NCBI GenBank assembly: GCA_016794525.1
Contig: JAEUJY010000038.1
Location: 1-42,118 of the forward strand
DNA: 42,118 bases
DNA from: Myxococcales bacterium
Lineage (GTDB): Bacteria; Myxococcota_A; Polyangia; Haliangiales; Haliangiaceae
Direction: 5' to 3'
Shown here: positions 1-7,936 of the stretch, piece by piece
Layout: each line of letters starts with the position of its first letter
How positions within the stretch are numbered: position 1 is the first letter of the stretch
Notes under the pieces: generated by a model
Seen by the model: the letters and a program-made list of their open reading frames with translations, nothing else
Database searches by the model: none
What the model was told of the DNA's origin: nothing
Made by a program: the position numbers and the translations under genes

Positions 1-141
1 GAGCGTAGTCTCCTTCCGCCACCGGTACAGCGTTCCCTCGGGAACCCCGGTTTCTTGAGCCAGCGCCGAAACCGCCCTGGGGTTCGGCATCAGCATCTTC
101 TGGACGAGCTTCGTTCTGAACGTCTCGCTATACGCGGTCAC
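1..141 (-). CDS. Transposase N-terminal part (IS3/HTH_Tnp_1-like), partial at window edge
   Basis: Reading the minus strand from a GTG at 141 gives an uninterrupted frame to the window edge, beginning MTAYSETFRTKLVQKMLM and containing the helix-turn-helix stretch SALAQETGVPEGTLYRWRKE. The pattern YSxxFR...VQKML...LAxExGVxxxTLYRWRKE is the classic HTH_Tnp_1 DNA-binding start of IS3-type and related transposases (OrfA-like). Only 47 residues lie inside the window, so family, completeness and the downstream catalytic part cannot be judged. The upstream ATT is less likely as a start. GGGGGCAG about 12 bases upstream is a weak ribosome site. The insertion-sequence end is not visible with certainty; it should lie between 142 and about 240. 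Confidence 0.75.
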   Translation of the reverse strand, partial: MTAYSETFRTKLVQKMLMPNPRAVSALAQETGVPEGTLYRWRKETTL

Positions 142-240
142 AATGGTCTCTCTGCCCCCGGCCTCGGTCCGCGGCGGCGGTCAGGCCGCCAGCGGGATGC
201 GACAACTACCCTGGCACAGGGGGAGATCGGATCGCGCGAC
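142..240. other. Spacer between transposase start and tandem array; probable IS end inside
   Basis: No gene is seen here. Upstream of the transposase on the minus strand the sequence TGTGCCAGGGTAGTTGTCGC (minus-strand reading of about 199-218) would be a plausible terminal inverted repeat, but the other end of the element is outside the window. The CCCTGGCACAGGGG stretch is itself nearly palindromic. Calling it an IS end is inference. Confidence 0.2.
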
Positions 241-523
241 CAGATCTCCCACGTGGGACCGTGGGACCGCGCGACCGCCCCCGCCGCGGCCAGATCTCCC
301 ACGTGGGACCGTGGGACCGCGCGACCGCCCCCGCCGCGGCCAGATCTCCCACGTGGGACCGCGCGCCGACCCTCGGGCCCCCGCCGCGACCATCTCCCAC
401 GTGGGACCGTGGGACCGCGCGACCGCCCCCGCCGCGGCCAGATCTCCCACGTGGGACCGCGCGCCGACCCTCGGGCCCCCGCCGCGGCCAGATCTCCCAC
501 GTGGGACCGCGCGCCGCCCCGCC
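241..523. repeat. Six-copy 50-bp tandem array with palindromic TCCCACGTGGGA core
   Basis: Units begin with CAGATCTCCCACGTGGGACC at 241, 291, 341, 391 (lacks two bases, 48-bp unit), 439 and 489. Each contains the perfect 12-bp palindrome TCCCACGTGGGA (at 247, 297, 347, 395, 445, 495). Two unit variants are interspersed: one continues GTGGGACCGCGCGACC, the other GCGCGCCGACCCTCGGG, in the order A, A, B, A, B, and B truncated. The last copy ends about two bases from the stop codon of the lipoprotein gene at 525. There is no spacer diversity, so it is not a CRISPR. Possible roles are clustered protein-binding sites, a transcription end structure, or a minisatellite; nothing here decides between them. 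Confidence 0.95.
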
Positions 524-524
524 G

Positions 525-2237
525 CTACTCGAGCCGCAGCGCGGCGTCGCTCGCCACCACCACCTCGTGGTTGGGCGTCGCGTCGTCCTTGACGATGAAG
601 TAGATCCACCCGTCGCTGCGGAAGTGCGGGAACAGCGCCGCCTGGCCGGGGTTCATCGCGGTGATCCGGCGCGGCACGCCGGTGGTGATGTCGAGCAGGA
701 AGATGTTGGCGGTGCCCTGGGTCAAGAGCGCCTGGAACGCCGGATCGGTGGCGCTGGCGTAGCCCATCCACGACCAGTCGGCCGCCTGCACCCAGTGGTG
801 GTAGACGATCCACCGCTCGTCGTAGCTGAACGCCGGCTTGCCGCCCTGCACGCAGTAGCGGCCGATGATCGGGACCTGGACGTCGTAGGTCGAGCCGTTG
901 AACGTGGCGTCGACCCGGCGCAGCGTGAAGCCCGACTGCGCGCTGTTGAACGACGTGCGGCTCAGCAGCAGCTTCGCCGACGGCGAGATGATCGTGTCGC
1001 CCTCGTACGGCGTCGCGATCGACACCTCGGCGCGCGCGCTGTACGCGGTGCCCGACCACACCATCGGCGTCAGGTCGCTGTGGCCGCTGGCGCCGAAGCT
1101 GGCGCCCGGCTCGCCGCCGCCGTTGTCGCTGACGAACTGCCCGGCCACGGCCCAGTAGTCGCCGCCGCGCACCGCGCCGAGGTGCTGGTACAGGCCGTTC
1201 ACCGAGCCCGAGTTGTCGGGGAAGAAGCCGGGATCGTACGACGCCGACGCCGGGATCTCGCGGCCGGTGGTGAGATCGATGAAGGTCGAGCCACCGGGGC
1301 CGCCACCCGACGCGACGTAGCGGCCGTCGGCCGAGCTGCGGGTCCAGAAGCTCGAGCGGTGGTCGTACTGCTTGAGGATGCGCAGCGTCGAGGCCGGCGC
1401 CGCGGCGCCCCAGCCCGACGACCACGCGTACGCCGTCGACGCCGGGAACGTCGCCAGGCAGCCCAGCGTGGTGGGCGCGCCGGCGCAGCCGAACATCAAC
1501 AGGCCGTCGTCGCTGTTGAGCGCGCGCCAGCCGGCGGTCTGCATCGCCGCGACGTGGGTCGCGACGGCGGGCTGGATGTCCTGGGTGCAGCCGTCGGGCG
1601 GCGGGATGTCGTTGACCACCGAGTCGAGCTCGGGCAGGCCGCGCGCGAACCACTCGGCGACGACGTCGAAGTCGTCCTGGGTCAGGAGCGGCTGCGGGCC
1701 GCGCGGCATCTGCACGCGGGTGATCCACGTCGGCTGCTCGGCCGAGCCGGCGCCGTAGCCCAGCTCGAGCACCGCGGTGAACCACGCCAGGCCGGCGCCG
1801 GTGGTGTAGATGCCGAGCCGCCGCGGATCGTAGGGCTCGGTGGCGCTGGTGCGGAAGCAGTCGAGGATCGCCCGCGCCTCGGTCGGCGAGCCCGGGGTCA
1901 GCGTCGTCAGGCACGCGTCGCCGGCGCGGGTCTCGGTCAGCCAGCGGGTCAGCGTGTCGCGGGTCAGCGCGTGGCACTGGTCGCACGCCTTGCTGGTGCC
2001 GATGCCGAGCCGGCCCGCCGCCGCCTGGGCCAGCGGCAGGTCCGCCAGCGTCACCGGGTTGCGGAACACCGGGAACGGTGGCGCGTCGGGGCCCGCGTCG
2101 ATCGGCGGCGGCGCGTCGACGTCGGCGGCGTCGGGCGCGGCGTCGGGCGCGGCGTCGATCGGGGTCGCGGCGTCGTCGCCGCCGCAGGCGGCGAGCGCGA
2201 GCGCCGCCAGGGTCAGGTACGTCGAGGTCGACTTCAT
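525..2237 (-). CDS. Large lipoprotein with one c-type haem motif and propeller-like repeats
   Basis: The 570-residue product starts MKSTSTYLTLAALALAACGG, a lipoprotein signal with lipobox LAAC, followed by an Asp/Ala-rich linker (about residues 20-55). Near residues 82-90 it has KACDQCHALTRD, a CxxCH haem-c attachment motif. The middle and C-terminal parts carry recurring strands such as SSADGRYVASGG, SYDERWIVYHHW and FRSDGWIYFIV, which resemble TolB/WD-like propeller blades. The ATG at 2237 is chosen because the signal peptide begins there. The gene is divergent from the kinase at 2367. Its stop abuts the 50-bp array. The sequence supports an exported, possibly haem-binding surface or periplasmic lipoprotein; no specific reaction can be assigned. 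The single CxxCH could be incidental. Confidence 0.88.
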   Translation of the reverse strand: MKSTSTYLTLAALALAACGGDDAATPIDAAPDAAPDAADVDAPPPIDAGPDAPPFPVFRNPVTLADLPLAQAAAGRLGIGTSKACDQCHALTRDTLTRWLTETRAGDACLTTLTPGSPTEARAILDCFRTSATEPYDPRRLGIYTTGAGLAWFTAVLELGYGAGSAEQPTWITRVQMPRGPQPLLTQDDFDVVAEWFARGLPELDSVVNDIPPPDGCTQDIQPAVATHVAAMQTAGWRALNSDDGLLMFGCAGAPTTLGCLATFPASTAYAWSSGWGAAAPASTLRILKQYDHRSSFWTRSSADGRYVASGGGPGGSTFIDLTTGREIPASASYDPGFFPDNSGSVNGLYQHLGAVRGGDYWAVAGQFVSDNGGGEPGASFGASGHSDLTPMVWSGTAYSARAEVSIATPYEGDTIISPSAKLLLSRTSFNSAQSGFTLRRVDATFNGSTYDVQVPIIGRYCVQGGKPAFSYDERWIVYHHWVQAADWSWMGYASATDPAFQALLTQGTANIFLLDITTGVPRRITAMNPGQAALFPHFRSDGWIYFIVKDDATPNHEVVVASDAALRLE

Positions 2238-2281
2238 GCGGCCCGCAGCGTACCGCGTCGACGGGGCCGATCACGCACGAT

Positions 2282-2317
2282 CGACATCGCCCGCCTCCCC
2301 CCGGTGGGGTGATGTCG
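2282..2317. promoter_or_regulatory. Inverted repeat in divergent lipoprotein/kinase intergenic region
   Basis: CGACATC (2282-2288) and GATGTCG (2311-2317) form a 7-bp inverted repeat in the 129-bp space between two divergent genes, with an inner CCCC/GGGG pair. The position would suit an operator or a hairpin. No regulator is identified. Confidence 0.2.
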
Positions 2318-2366
2318 GCCACGCGGCGGCGGGGGCCACCGGCGCGCGTAGTAGAGTGGTGGGCCC

Positions 2367-5099
2367 GTGGATCACGACGACACCGTCACCGCGTCCGGCG
2401 CGGGCGTGCACAGCGGCCACGACGACACCGTCGCCGCCGGCGATCCGTCGTTCGACGGCGGCCCGGCGCGCATCCGCCCGGCGTCGCTGCCGCCGTCGAC
2501 CGCGCGCGCCGACTACCCGGGCCTGCTCGAGGTCGATCCCGCGCACTACGTGATCGATCGCGAGATCGCGCGCGGCGGCATGGGCCGGGTGCTGGTGGCG
2601 CGCGATCGCCGCCTCGGCCGCGAGGTCGCGGTCAAGGAGACGCTGGTGACCAGCGGCCGGGTCGCGCGCCGCTTCGAGCGCGAGGCCCGCATCACCGCGC
2701 GCCTGCAGCACCCCGCGATCGTCGGCATCCACGAGGCCGGCACCTGGCCGACCGGCGAGGCGTTTTACGCGATGCGGCTGGTGTCGGGGCGCTCGCTCGA
2801 CCAGGCCATCGCCGCCGCGCCCACCTACCCGGCGCGGCTGGCGCTCCTGCCCAGCGTGCTGGCCGTCGCCGACGCGATGGCGTACGCGCACGGCCAGCGG
2901 GTCATCCACCGCGACCTCAAGCCGCGCAACGTCGTCGTCGGCGAGTTCGGCGAGACGGTCGTCATCGACTGGGGCCTGGCCAAGGAGCTGGGCCACGACG
3001 AGCCGCTCGACGCGACCTGGCCCGACGGCCTCGACGCCGCGCCGACCGGCGGCGGCGGCAACAGCTCGCAGGGCAGCACCGGCGGCGAGACCGTCGCCGG
3101 CGAGGTGCTCGGCACGCCGGCCTACATGCCGCCCGAGCAGGCCAACGGCCTCGCGGTCGACGCCCGCGCCGACGTCTACGCGATCGGCGCGATGCTGTAC
3201 CACCTGCTCACCGGCCGCGCGCCGTACCAGGCCGACAGCACCGCCGAGCTCCTGAGCGCCGTGTTCGCCGGGCCGCCGCCGCCGCTGACGACGCTGGCGC
3301 CCGAGGCCGCGCGCGAGCTGGTCGCGATCGTCGAGCGCGCGATGGCGCGCGATCCCGCGGCGCGCTACGCGACCGCGCGCGAGCTGGCCGAGGATCTGCG
3401 GCGGTTCCAGACCGGCCAGCTGGTCGGCGCCCACCGCTACTCGTTGCGCCAGCTGGTGCGGCGCTGGCTGCGGCGCCACCGCACCGGGCTGGCCGCGCTC
3501 GCGACCGCCGCGGCGGTGGCGGTGGTCATCGGCGTGGTCGCGATCCGCCGGGTCGTCGCCGCCGAGCGCACCGCCCGCGCCGAGCGCGCCGCCGCGATCG
3601 CCCACCAGCAGGACGCCGAGGCGCTGATGCAGTTCATGCTCGGCGATCTGCGCGAGAAGCTGGCGTCGGTCGGCAAGCTCGATCTGCTCGAGGTCGTCGC
3701 CCGGCGGGCGATCGCCTACTACGACGCCCGTGGCGACGTCGGCCGCGACGAGGACCGCTTCCTCGCCGCGGTGGCCCGGCTCAGCGTCGGCACCGTGATC
3801 GAGTCGCGCGGCGATCTGCCGGCGGCGCTGGCCGAGTACCGCAAGGCGGCGGCGACGCTGGCCCAGCTCATCGCGGTCGCGCCGAAGGTCGATCGCTACC
3901 GCGAGCGCGCCCTCGCCGCCGAGCTCAAGATCGCCGACGCGCTGCTGTCGCAGGGCGACTCGGCCGCGGCGCTGGCCAGCTACCAGGATCTGAAGGCGCG
4001 CGCCGAGGCGTGGGTGGCCGACGCCCCGACGCTGCCGGCGGCGCTGAAGGCGCTGGCGCTGCACCGCGGCCGGATCGCCGGCGTGCTCGAGGATCGCGGC
4101 GAGCTCGAGGCGGCGCTGGCCGAATACCAGGCGTCGCTGGTGCTGGCCCAGCGGCGGGCCGAGCTCGATCCATCGCCCGACGCCGATAAGACGCTGCTGA
4201 TCGCCTACGGCCACATCGGCGAGCTGCTGGCCGACGTGCGCCACGACGTGCCCGGCGCGCTGGCCGCGTACCGGACCGGCCTGGCGATCGGCGAGCGCAA
4301 CCTGGCCCGCGATCCCAAGGACCCGCGCTGGCTCAACGACGTCGCGATCAGCCACGACGAGATCGGCAAGCTGCTGCTCGACGAGGGCGACCCGGCCGCG
4401 GCGCTGGTCGAGTTCCGCGCCGCGCGGGCGACGATCGCCCAGGCGATCGCGATCGATCCCACCAACACCAACCCGCTCGACACCAGCGCGACGATCACCG
4501 AGAAGATCGGCATGGCGCTCCTGGCGCAGGACGACCTGGTCGGCGCCGCCGCCGAGTTCACCGCGTCGGCCGCGGCCTGGGACGCGCTGGCCGCGCGCGA
4601 TCCGTCGAACCTCGAGTGGCAGCGCGCGCGCACGCTGCTGGCCAACAAGCTCGGCGACGTCCGGCTCAAGAGCGGCGATCCGCGCGGCGCGCTCGCCGCC
4701 TACCAGGCCGCGCTGGCGATCCGCGCCGAGCTGGTCGAGCGCGACCCCACCAACGCCAGCCGCCGCCGCGACCTGTTCTACAGCCACTACAAGGTCGCCG
4801 GCGCCTACCTCGCGGTGCCCGACCGCCCGGCGATGATCGCCGCGCTGCGCGCCGGGATCGCCGTCGCCCAGGTCACCCACGACGCGCACCCCGACAACGA
4901 GACCTACGCCAACGACGTCGCCGAGACCCGCACGACGCTCGCCGAGGCGCTGCGCGAGGCGGGCGACGTCGCCGGCGCCCGCGCCGAGTTCACCGCCGCG
5001 CTCGCGATCGCGCAGCGGATGGCCGCGCGCCCGACGCCGCGGCCCGGCTGGGCCAAGATGATCGGCGAGGTCACCGCCGCGCTGGCCGCGCTGCCCTGA
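2367..5099 (+). CDS. Membrane Ser/Thr protein kinase with C-terminal TPR repeats
   Basis: The 910-residue protein begins with GTG at 2367. A Hanks-type kinase domain covers about residues 60-345: glycine loop IARGGMGRVLV (about 67-77), VAVK lysine 90, catalytic HRDLKPRNVV (HRD at 181-183), and DWG in place of DFG at 201-203, followed by GTPAYMPPEQ in the activation segment. One transmembrane helix follows (about 375-395). The rest, about residues 400-905, is a run of TPR units of the form ALAEYQ...A. This is the common myxobacterial layout of cytoplasmic kinase, membrane helix and protein-binding TPR array. The DWG variant occurs in such kinases and still supplies the metal-binding Asp. The N terminus carries HDDTV twice (residues 3-7 and 18-22), possible phosphothreonine sites. 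The substrate is unknown. Confidence 0.95.
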   Translation: MDHDDTVTASGAGVHSGHDDTVAAGDPSFDGGPARIRPASLPPSTARADYPGLLEVDPAHYVIDREIARGGMGRVLVARDRRLGREVAVKETLVTSGRVARRFEREARITARLQHPAIVGIHEAGTWPTGEAFYAMRLVSGRSLDQAIAAAPTYPARLALLPSVLAVADAMAYAHGQRVIHRDLKPRNVVVGEFGETVVIDWGLAKELGHDEPLDATWPDGLDAAPTGGGGNSSQGSTGGETVAGEVLGTPAYMPPEQANGLAVDARADVYAIGAMLYHLLTGRAPYQADSTAELLSAVFAGPPPPLTTLAPEAARELVAIVERAMARDPAARYATARELAEDLRRFQTGQLVGAHRYSLRQLVRRWLRRHRTGLAALATAAAVAVVIGVVAIRRVVAAERTARAERAAAIAHQQDAEALMQFMLGDLREKLASVGKLDLLEVVARRAIAYYDARGDVGRDEDRFLAAVARLSVGTVIESRGDLPAALAEYRKAAATLAQLIAVAPKVDRYRERALAAELKIADALLSQGDSAAALASYQDLKARAEAWVADAPTLPAALKALALHRGRIAGVLEDRGELEAALAEYQASLVLAQRRAELDPSPDADKTLLIAYGHIGELLADVRHDVPGALAAYRTGLAIGERNLARDPKDPRWLNDVAISHDEIGKLLLDEGDPAAALVEFRAARATIAQAIAIDPTNTNPLDTSATITEKIGMALLAQDDLVGAAAEFTASAAAWDALAARDPSNLEWQRARTLLANKLGDVRLKSGDPRGALAAYQAALAIRAELVERDPTNASRRRDLFYSHYKVAGAYLAVPDRPAMIAALRAGIAVAQVTHDAHPDNETYANDVAETRTTLAEALREAGDVAGARAEFTAALAIAQRMAARPTPRPGWAKMIGEVTAALAALP

Positions 5100-5102
5100 G
5101 CG

Positions 5103-5651
5103 TCACCCGGGCGGCGGCGGCAGCGCCACGACGTGCTGCGCCAGCGGCGGGGGCGGCGTGGCCGCAGCGCGCTCGGCCAGCAGCCGCCGCAGCGCCGCCT
5201 CGTCGCTGGCGCTCAGCGACGTGTGCAGGACCGTGCCGCCGAACCGCGCCAGCTCGGCGTGGAGCCGATCGGGGGTGGCCTGCCGCACCAGCAGGAACAC
5301 CGCCGACGTGCCCGGGTGCATCTCGCGGGCGAGGTCGCGCATGAACCGATCCGAGATGCCGTAGTCGGTCAGCGCGCCGGTCGCCGCGCCAGCGGCGGCG
5401 CCGGCGGCCAGGCCGATCAGCGGGTTCAGCACCAACAGCCCGATCAGCGTGCCCCAGAACGCACCGCCGAGCGCGCCCTGCGCGGTGACGTTGATCGTCT
5501 GGTGCAGGCGGACCGCGCCGTCGTCGGCCTTGGTCACGACCACGGCGTCGTCGAGATCGACCAGGTGCCCGGCGGCCATGGCGCGCGTCGCGCGGAGCAC
5601 GTCGTGGGCGCGGTCAGCGTCGGAGTACACGATGGCGATCAGCTGTGACAT
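5103..5651 (-). CDS. DUF1269 family membrane-associated protein
   Basis: The 182-residue protein starts MSQLIAIVYSDADRAHDVL at ATG 5651, which has a good ribosome site (GAGGAGGT, about 7 bases upstream); an earlier in-frame ATG at 5678 lacks one. The N-terminal alpha/beta part (DLDDAVVVTKADDG) is followed by a glycine-zipper hydrophobic segment (about residues 62-95, LIGLAAGAAAGAATGAL), then TDYGISDRFMRDLAREM and the FLLVR strand. This order is characteristic of DUF1269 (PF06897) proteins, which are often stress-associated and of unknown biochemical role. The gene is convergent with the upstream kinase (3-bp gap) and lies downstream of the RNase gene's terminator, so it is probably a separate transcript. 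Confidence 0.9.
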   Translation of the reverse strand: MSQLIAIVYSDADRAHDVLRATRAMAAGHLVDLDDAVVVTKADDGAVRLHQTINVTAQGALGGAFWGTLIGLLVLNPLIGLAAGAAAGAATGALTDYGISDRFMRDLAREMHPGTSAVFLLVRQATPDRLHAELARFGGTVLHTSLSASDEAALRRLLAERAAATPPPPLAQHVVALPPPPG

Positions 5652-5710
5652 GGGGACCTCCTCGGTGGATGGCGTCACCGTGGGGTCGATCGCACAGGTC
5701 GTCCAGAGCG

Positions 5711-5750
5711 AAAAATCAAAAGCGTCGTGTCGATCCTATCGACACGACGC
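5711..5750 (-). terminator. Rho-independent terminator of the RNase G/E gene
   Basis: A perfect 13-bp stem (GCGTCGTGTCGAT at 5722-5734 and ATCGACACGACGC at 5738-5750) with a 3-base loop is followed, reading the minus strand, by TTTTGATTTTT. It lies 24 bp past the stop of the RNase gene. Confidence 0.88.
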
Positions 5751-5773
5751 CCGATCGCACCGAGGCGGCTCGG

Positions 5774-7468
5774 TCAGCCGCGCCCGCGGCCGCCGCGGCG
5801 GCGCCGCTTGCCGCCGCTGCCACCGCCACCACCACCACCGCCGATCGCGCCGATCGACCGCATCGGCGCCGCGTGGCTCATCGCCGCGGCCTGCTTGGCC
5901 TCCTCGGCGGCGATGTCGGTCGACATCTTGCCGGCGACCCGGAACTGATCCGGCTTCCAGCCCTTCTGCGGCGACACCTCGAGCTTCTTCTGCAGCTTCT
6001 TCTCGAGGCCGTCGAGGTAGTCGCGCTCGCGGGTGCTGAGCAGCTCGGCCACCTTGGGCGAGGCCTCGATCTGCACCTTGTCGTTGTCGACCAACCCGCC
6101 CGAGCGGCGCACCTCGCGCAGCACCTCGTAGGCGACCGTCGTCGTCGACTTCACGACGCCGGCGCCCTCGCAGGTCGGGCACGGCTCGGTGAGCACCTGC
6201 CACAGCGACTCGCGGGTGCGCTTGCGCGTCATCTCGACCAGCCCGAGCTCGCTGATCTTGGTGACGTTGCAGCGGGCGCGGTCCTTCTTGAGCGCCGCCT
6301 GGAAGGTGTCCCACACCTTCTTGCGGTTGCCCTCTTTGTCCATGTCGATGAAGTCGATGACGATGATGCCGCCGATGTTGCGCAGCCGGAGCTGGCGGGC
6401 GACCTCCTCGCACGCCTCGAGGTTGTTGAGCGTGACCGTCTCCTCGAGGTTGTTGTTCGACCCGGTGAAGCTGCCGGTGTTGACGTCGATCGCGGTCAGC
6501 GCCTCGCCCTGATCGATCACCAGCGAGCCGCCCGAGCGCAGCGGCACCTTGCGCGCCACCGCCACCCGCAGCGCGGGCTCGATGTTGAAGTGATCGAAGA
6601 TCGGCCGCCGGCCCTCGTAGCGCTTGATGCGCTCGGCGTAGCGCGGCAGGAACGTCTCGGTGAACCGCTTGATCCGCGTGTACTGCTCCTCGTCGTCGAT
6701 GTGGACCTCGGTGGTGTTCTCCTTCACCAGGTCGCGCACCAAGCGCAGCGGCAGATCGAGCTCGGGGTAGATGAGGCCGGCGCCCTTGACCTGATCCTCG
6801 CGGCGGCCGATCTCGCCCCACACGCGGGTCAGGTACTCGACGTCGTCCTTGATCTCCTGCTCGTCGGTGTCCTCGGCGGCGGTGCGCACGATGAACCCGC
6901 CGTGCTTGGGCCGCGCCTTCTGGATGATGTCGCGCAGCCGCTTGCGCTCCTTGTCGGAGGCGATGCGGCGCGACACGCCGACCTGCCCCACGGCCGGCAT
7001 GTACACGCTGTAGCGCCCGGGCAGCGACAGGTAGCCGGTGACCCGCGCGCCCTTCATCGCGATCGGGTCCTTCACGACCTGGCACATCACCTCGTGGCCG
7101 GGCTTGAGCAGATCTTCGATCTTGCGCGCCGCCAGGCTCTTCTTGGTGCGGGCGATCCGCGACGCCGCGGCCTCGGGGGCCTCGTCGCCGTCCTCGACGT
7201 CGGCGTCCTCGAACAGCTTCTTGCCGTCGTCGCCGCCGAGCACGTCACCGACGAACAGGAACGCCGCGCGCTCGACCTTGGGGCCGAGATCGACGAACGC
7301 CGCCTGCATGCCGGGCAACACGCGCGTGACCTTGCCCCGGTAGATGTTGCCGACCATGCCCCGGTCGCGTTTCCGCTCCACGAACAGCTCGGCGAGCGCG
7401 CCTTCTTCCACCACCGCGACCCGGCACTCCGGACCTTCGGCGTTGACCACCAGAATGTTTTGACCCAT
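5774..7468 (-). CDS. rng: Ribonuclease G/E family endoribonuclease
   Basis: The 564-residue protein begins MGQNILVVNAEG at ATG 7468. An in-frame ATG at 7516 is possible, but the family normally starts near this strand. It has an N-terminal S1-like segment (MVGNIYRGKVTRVLPGMQAA), the RNase H-like/DNase I-like catalytic region with AIDVNTGSF and VIDFIDMD (the catalytic Asp pair that holds magnesium), and the zinc-link cysteines in CPTCEGAGVV. Family members cut single-stranded RNA in rRNA maturation and mRNA decay. The tail ends in a glycine run and KRRRRGGRGRG, a short basic, RNA-binding-like end rather than the long E. coli RNase E scaffold. The gene stands alone, with a long leader and a strong terminator. 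Confidence 0.96.
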   Translation of the reverse strand: MGQNILVVNAEGPECRVAVVEEGALAELFVERKRDRGMVGNIYRGKVTRVLPGMQAAFVDLGPKVERAAFLFVGDVLGGDDGKKLFEDADVEDGDEAPEAAASRIARTKKSLAARKIEDLLKPGHEVMCQVVKDPIAMKGARVTGYLSLPGRYSVYMPAVGQVGVSRRIASDKERKRLRDIIQKARPKHGGFIVRTAAEDTDEQEIKDDVEYLTRVWGEIGRREDQVKGAGLIYPELDLPLRLVRDLVKENTTEVHIDDEEQYTRIKRFTETFLPRYAERIKRYEGRRPIFDHFNIEPALRVAVARKVPLRSGGSLVIDQGEALTAIDVNTGSFTGSNNNLEETVTLNNLEACEEVARQLRLRNIGGIIVIDFIDMDKEGNRKKVWDTFQAALKKDRARCNVTKISELGLVEMTRKRTRESLWQVLTEPCPTCEGAGVVKSTTTVAYEVLREVRRSGGLVDNDKVQIEASPKVAELLSTRERDYLDGLEKKLQKKLEVSPQKGWKPDQFRVAGKMSTDIAAEEAKQAAAMSHAAPMRSIGAIGGGGGGGGSGGKRRRRGGRGRG

Positions 7469-7936
7469 CGAACTCTCTGCGCAAAAACGTTCAACCCAGG
7501 TAGCCGCCCCTGACATGGATGTCTTGGGCAGGTCGCGGCGAAAAGGGCGTTAGGACCCCTGCGGTACCACGCAATGTCCATGAATACAAGGCATTGCGGA
7601 GCGGGTTGCCAACTTGGCGCGGAGTTTGCTCCCTCTTGTGGTCACTATCGGGACAACCTGACGGGGTGCCGCCCAGCAGGTTGCTCTAGCTAGCTTAGTC
7701 TGCGCCTGTCTTCTGCTGTAACCTTCGAATACCTATAGCTTTTCTTGTTGCGCCGGTGCCCTCGGGTCTATCCCCCGAGGGCATTCTGGTTTTCGGCCGG
7801 TTTCGGCCGACGTAGATAGGACATCGGCCGGGGGCGGGGGTTGCTTCTGTCGATAGGTACGCGCTGGGGTACGGTTCGGCCTGCGAAACGCGGCTACGGG
7901 GACAACTTCGTGGCCGGGTCGGGTATTCCTTGCGCC
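7469..7936. other. 468-bp gene-free region between RNase G/E and exporter genes
   Basis: This region has clearly lower GC than its surroundings and no convincing gene. Read on the minus strand it would be the RNase leader; RNase E-type genes in other bacteria are autoregulated through their 5' leader (established for E. coli, inferred here). On the plus strand it contains a 39-codon frame (7574-7693) with five Cys codons and a hairpin at 7757-7783. The in-frame extension of the exporter back to TTG 7841 has poor third-position GC and looks noncoding. A small RNA or leader regulator is possible. Confidence 0.4.
7757..7783 (+). terminator. Hairpin, possible intrinsic terminator or attenuator before the exporter
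   Basis: TGCCCTCGGG and CCCGAGGGCA make a 10-bp stem with a 7-base loop, followed on the plus strand by ATTCTGGTTTT. No plus-strand gene ends here, so if it terminates anything it would be an unannotated RNA or the exporter's own leader. The T tract is interrupted. Confidence 0.3.

Noticed and set aside
241-523. Repeat array considered as a CRISPR.
   Set aside because: The 50-bp period is continuous without unique spacers and there is no cas gene nearby.
181-2322. A 713-codon minus-strand frame across the repeats and lipoprotein.
   Set aside because: Out of frame with the lipoprotein (525-2237), Arg/Gly-rich, no signal or domain.
7574-7693. Short Cys-rich frame considered as a peptide gene.
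   Set aside because: No good ribosome site and codon use unlike the genes; kept only as an observation in the intergenic region.
7715-7740. TTCGAAT considered as a tRNA T loop.
   Set aside because: The flanking bases do not form the T stem, and no acceptor or anticodon stem fits.
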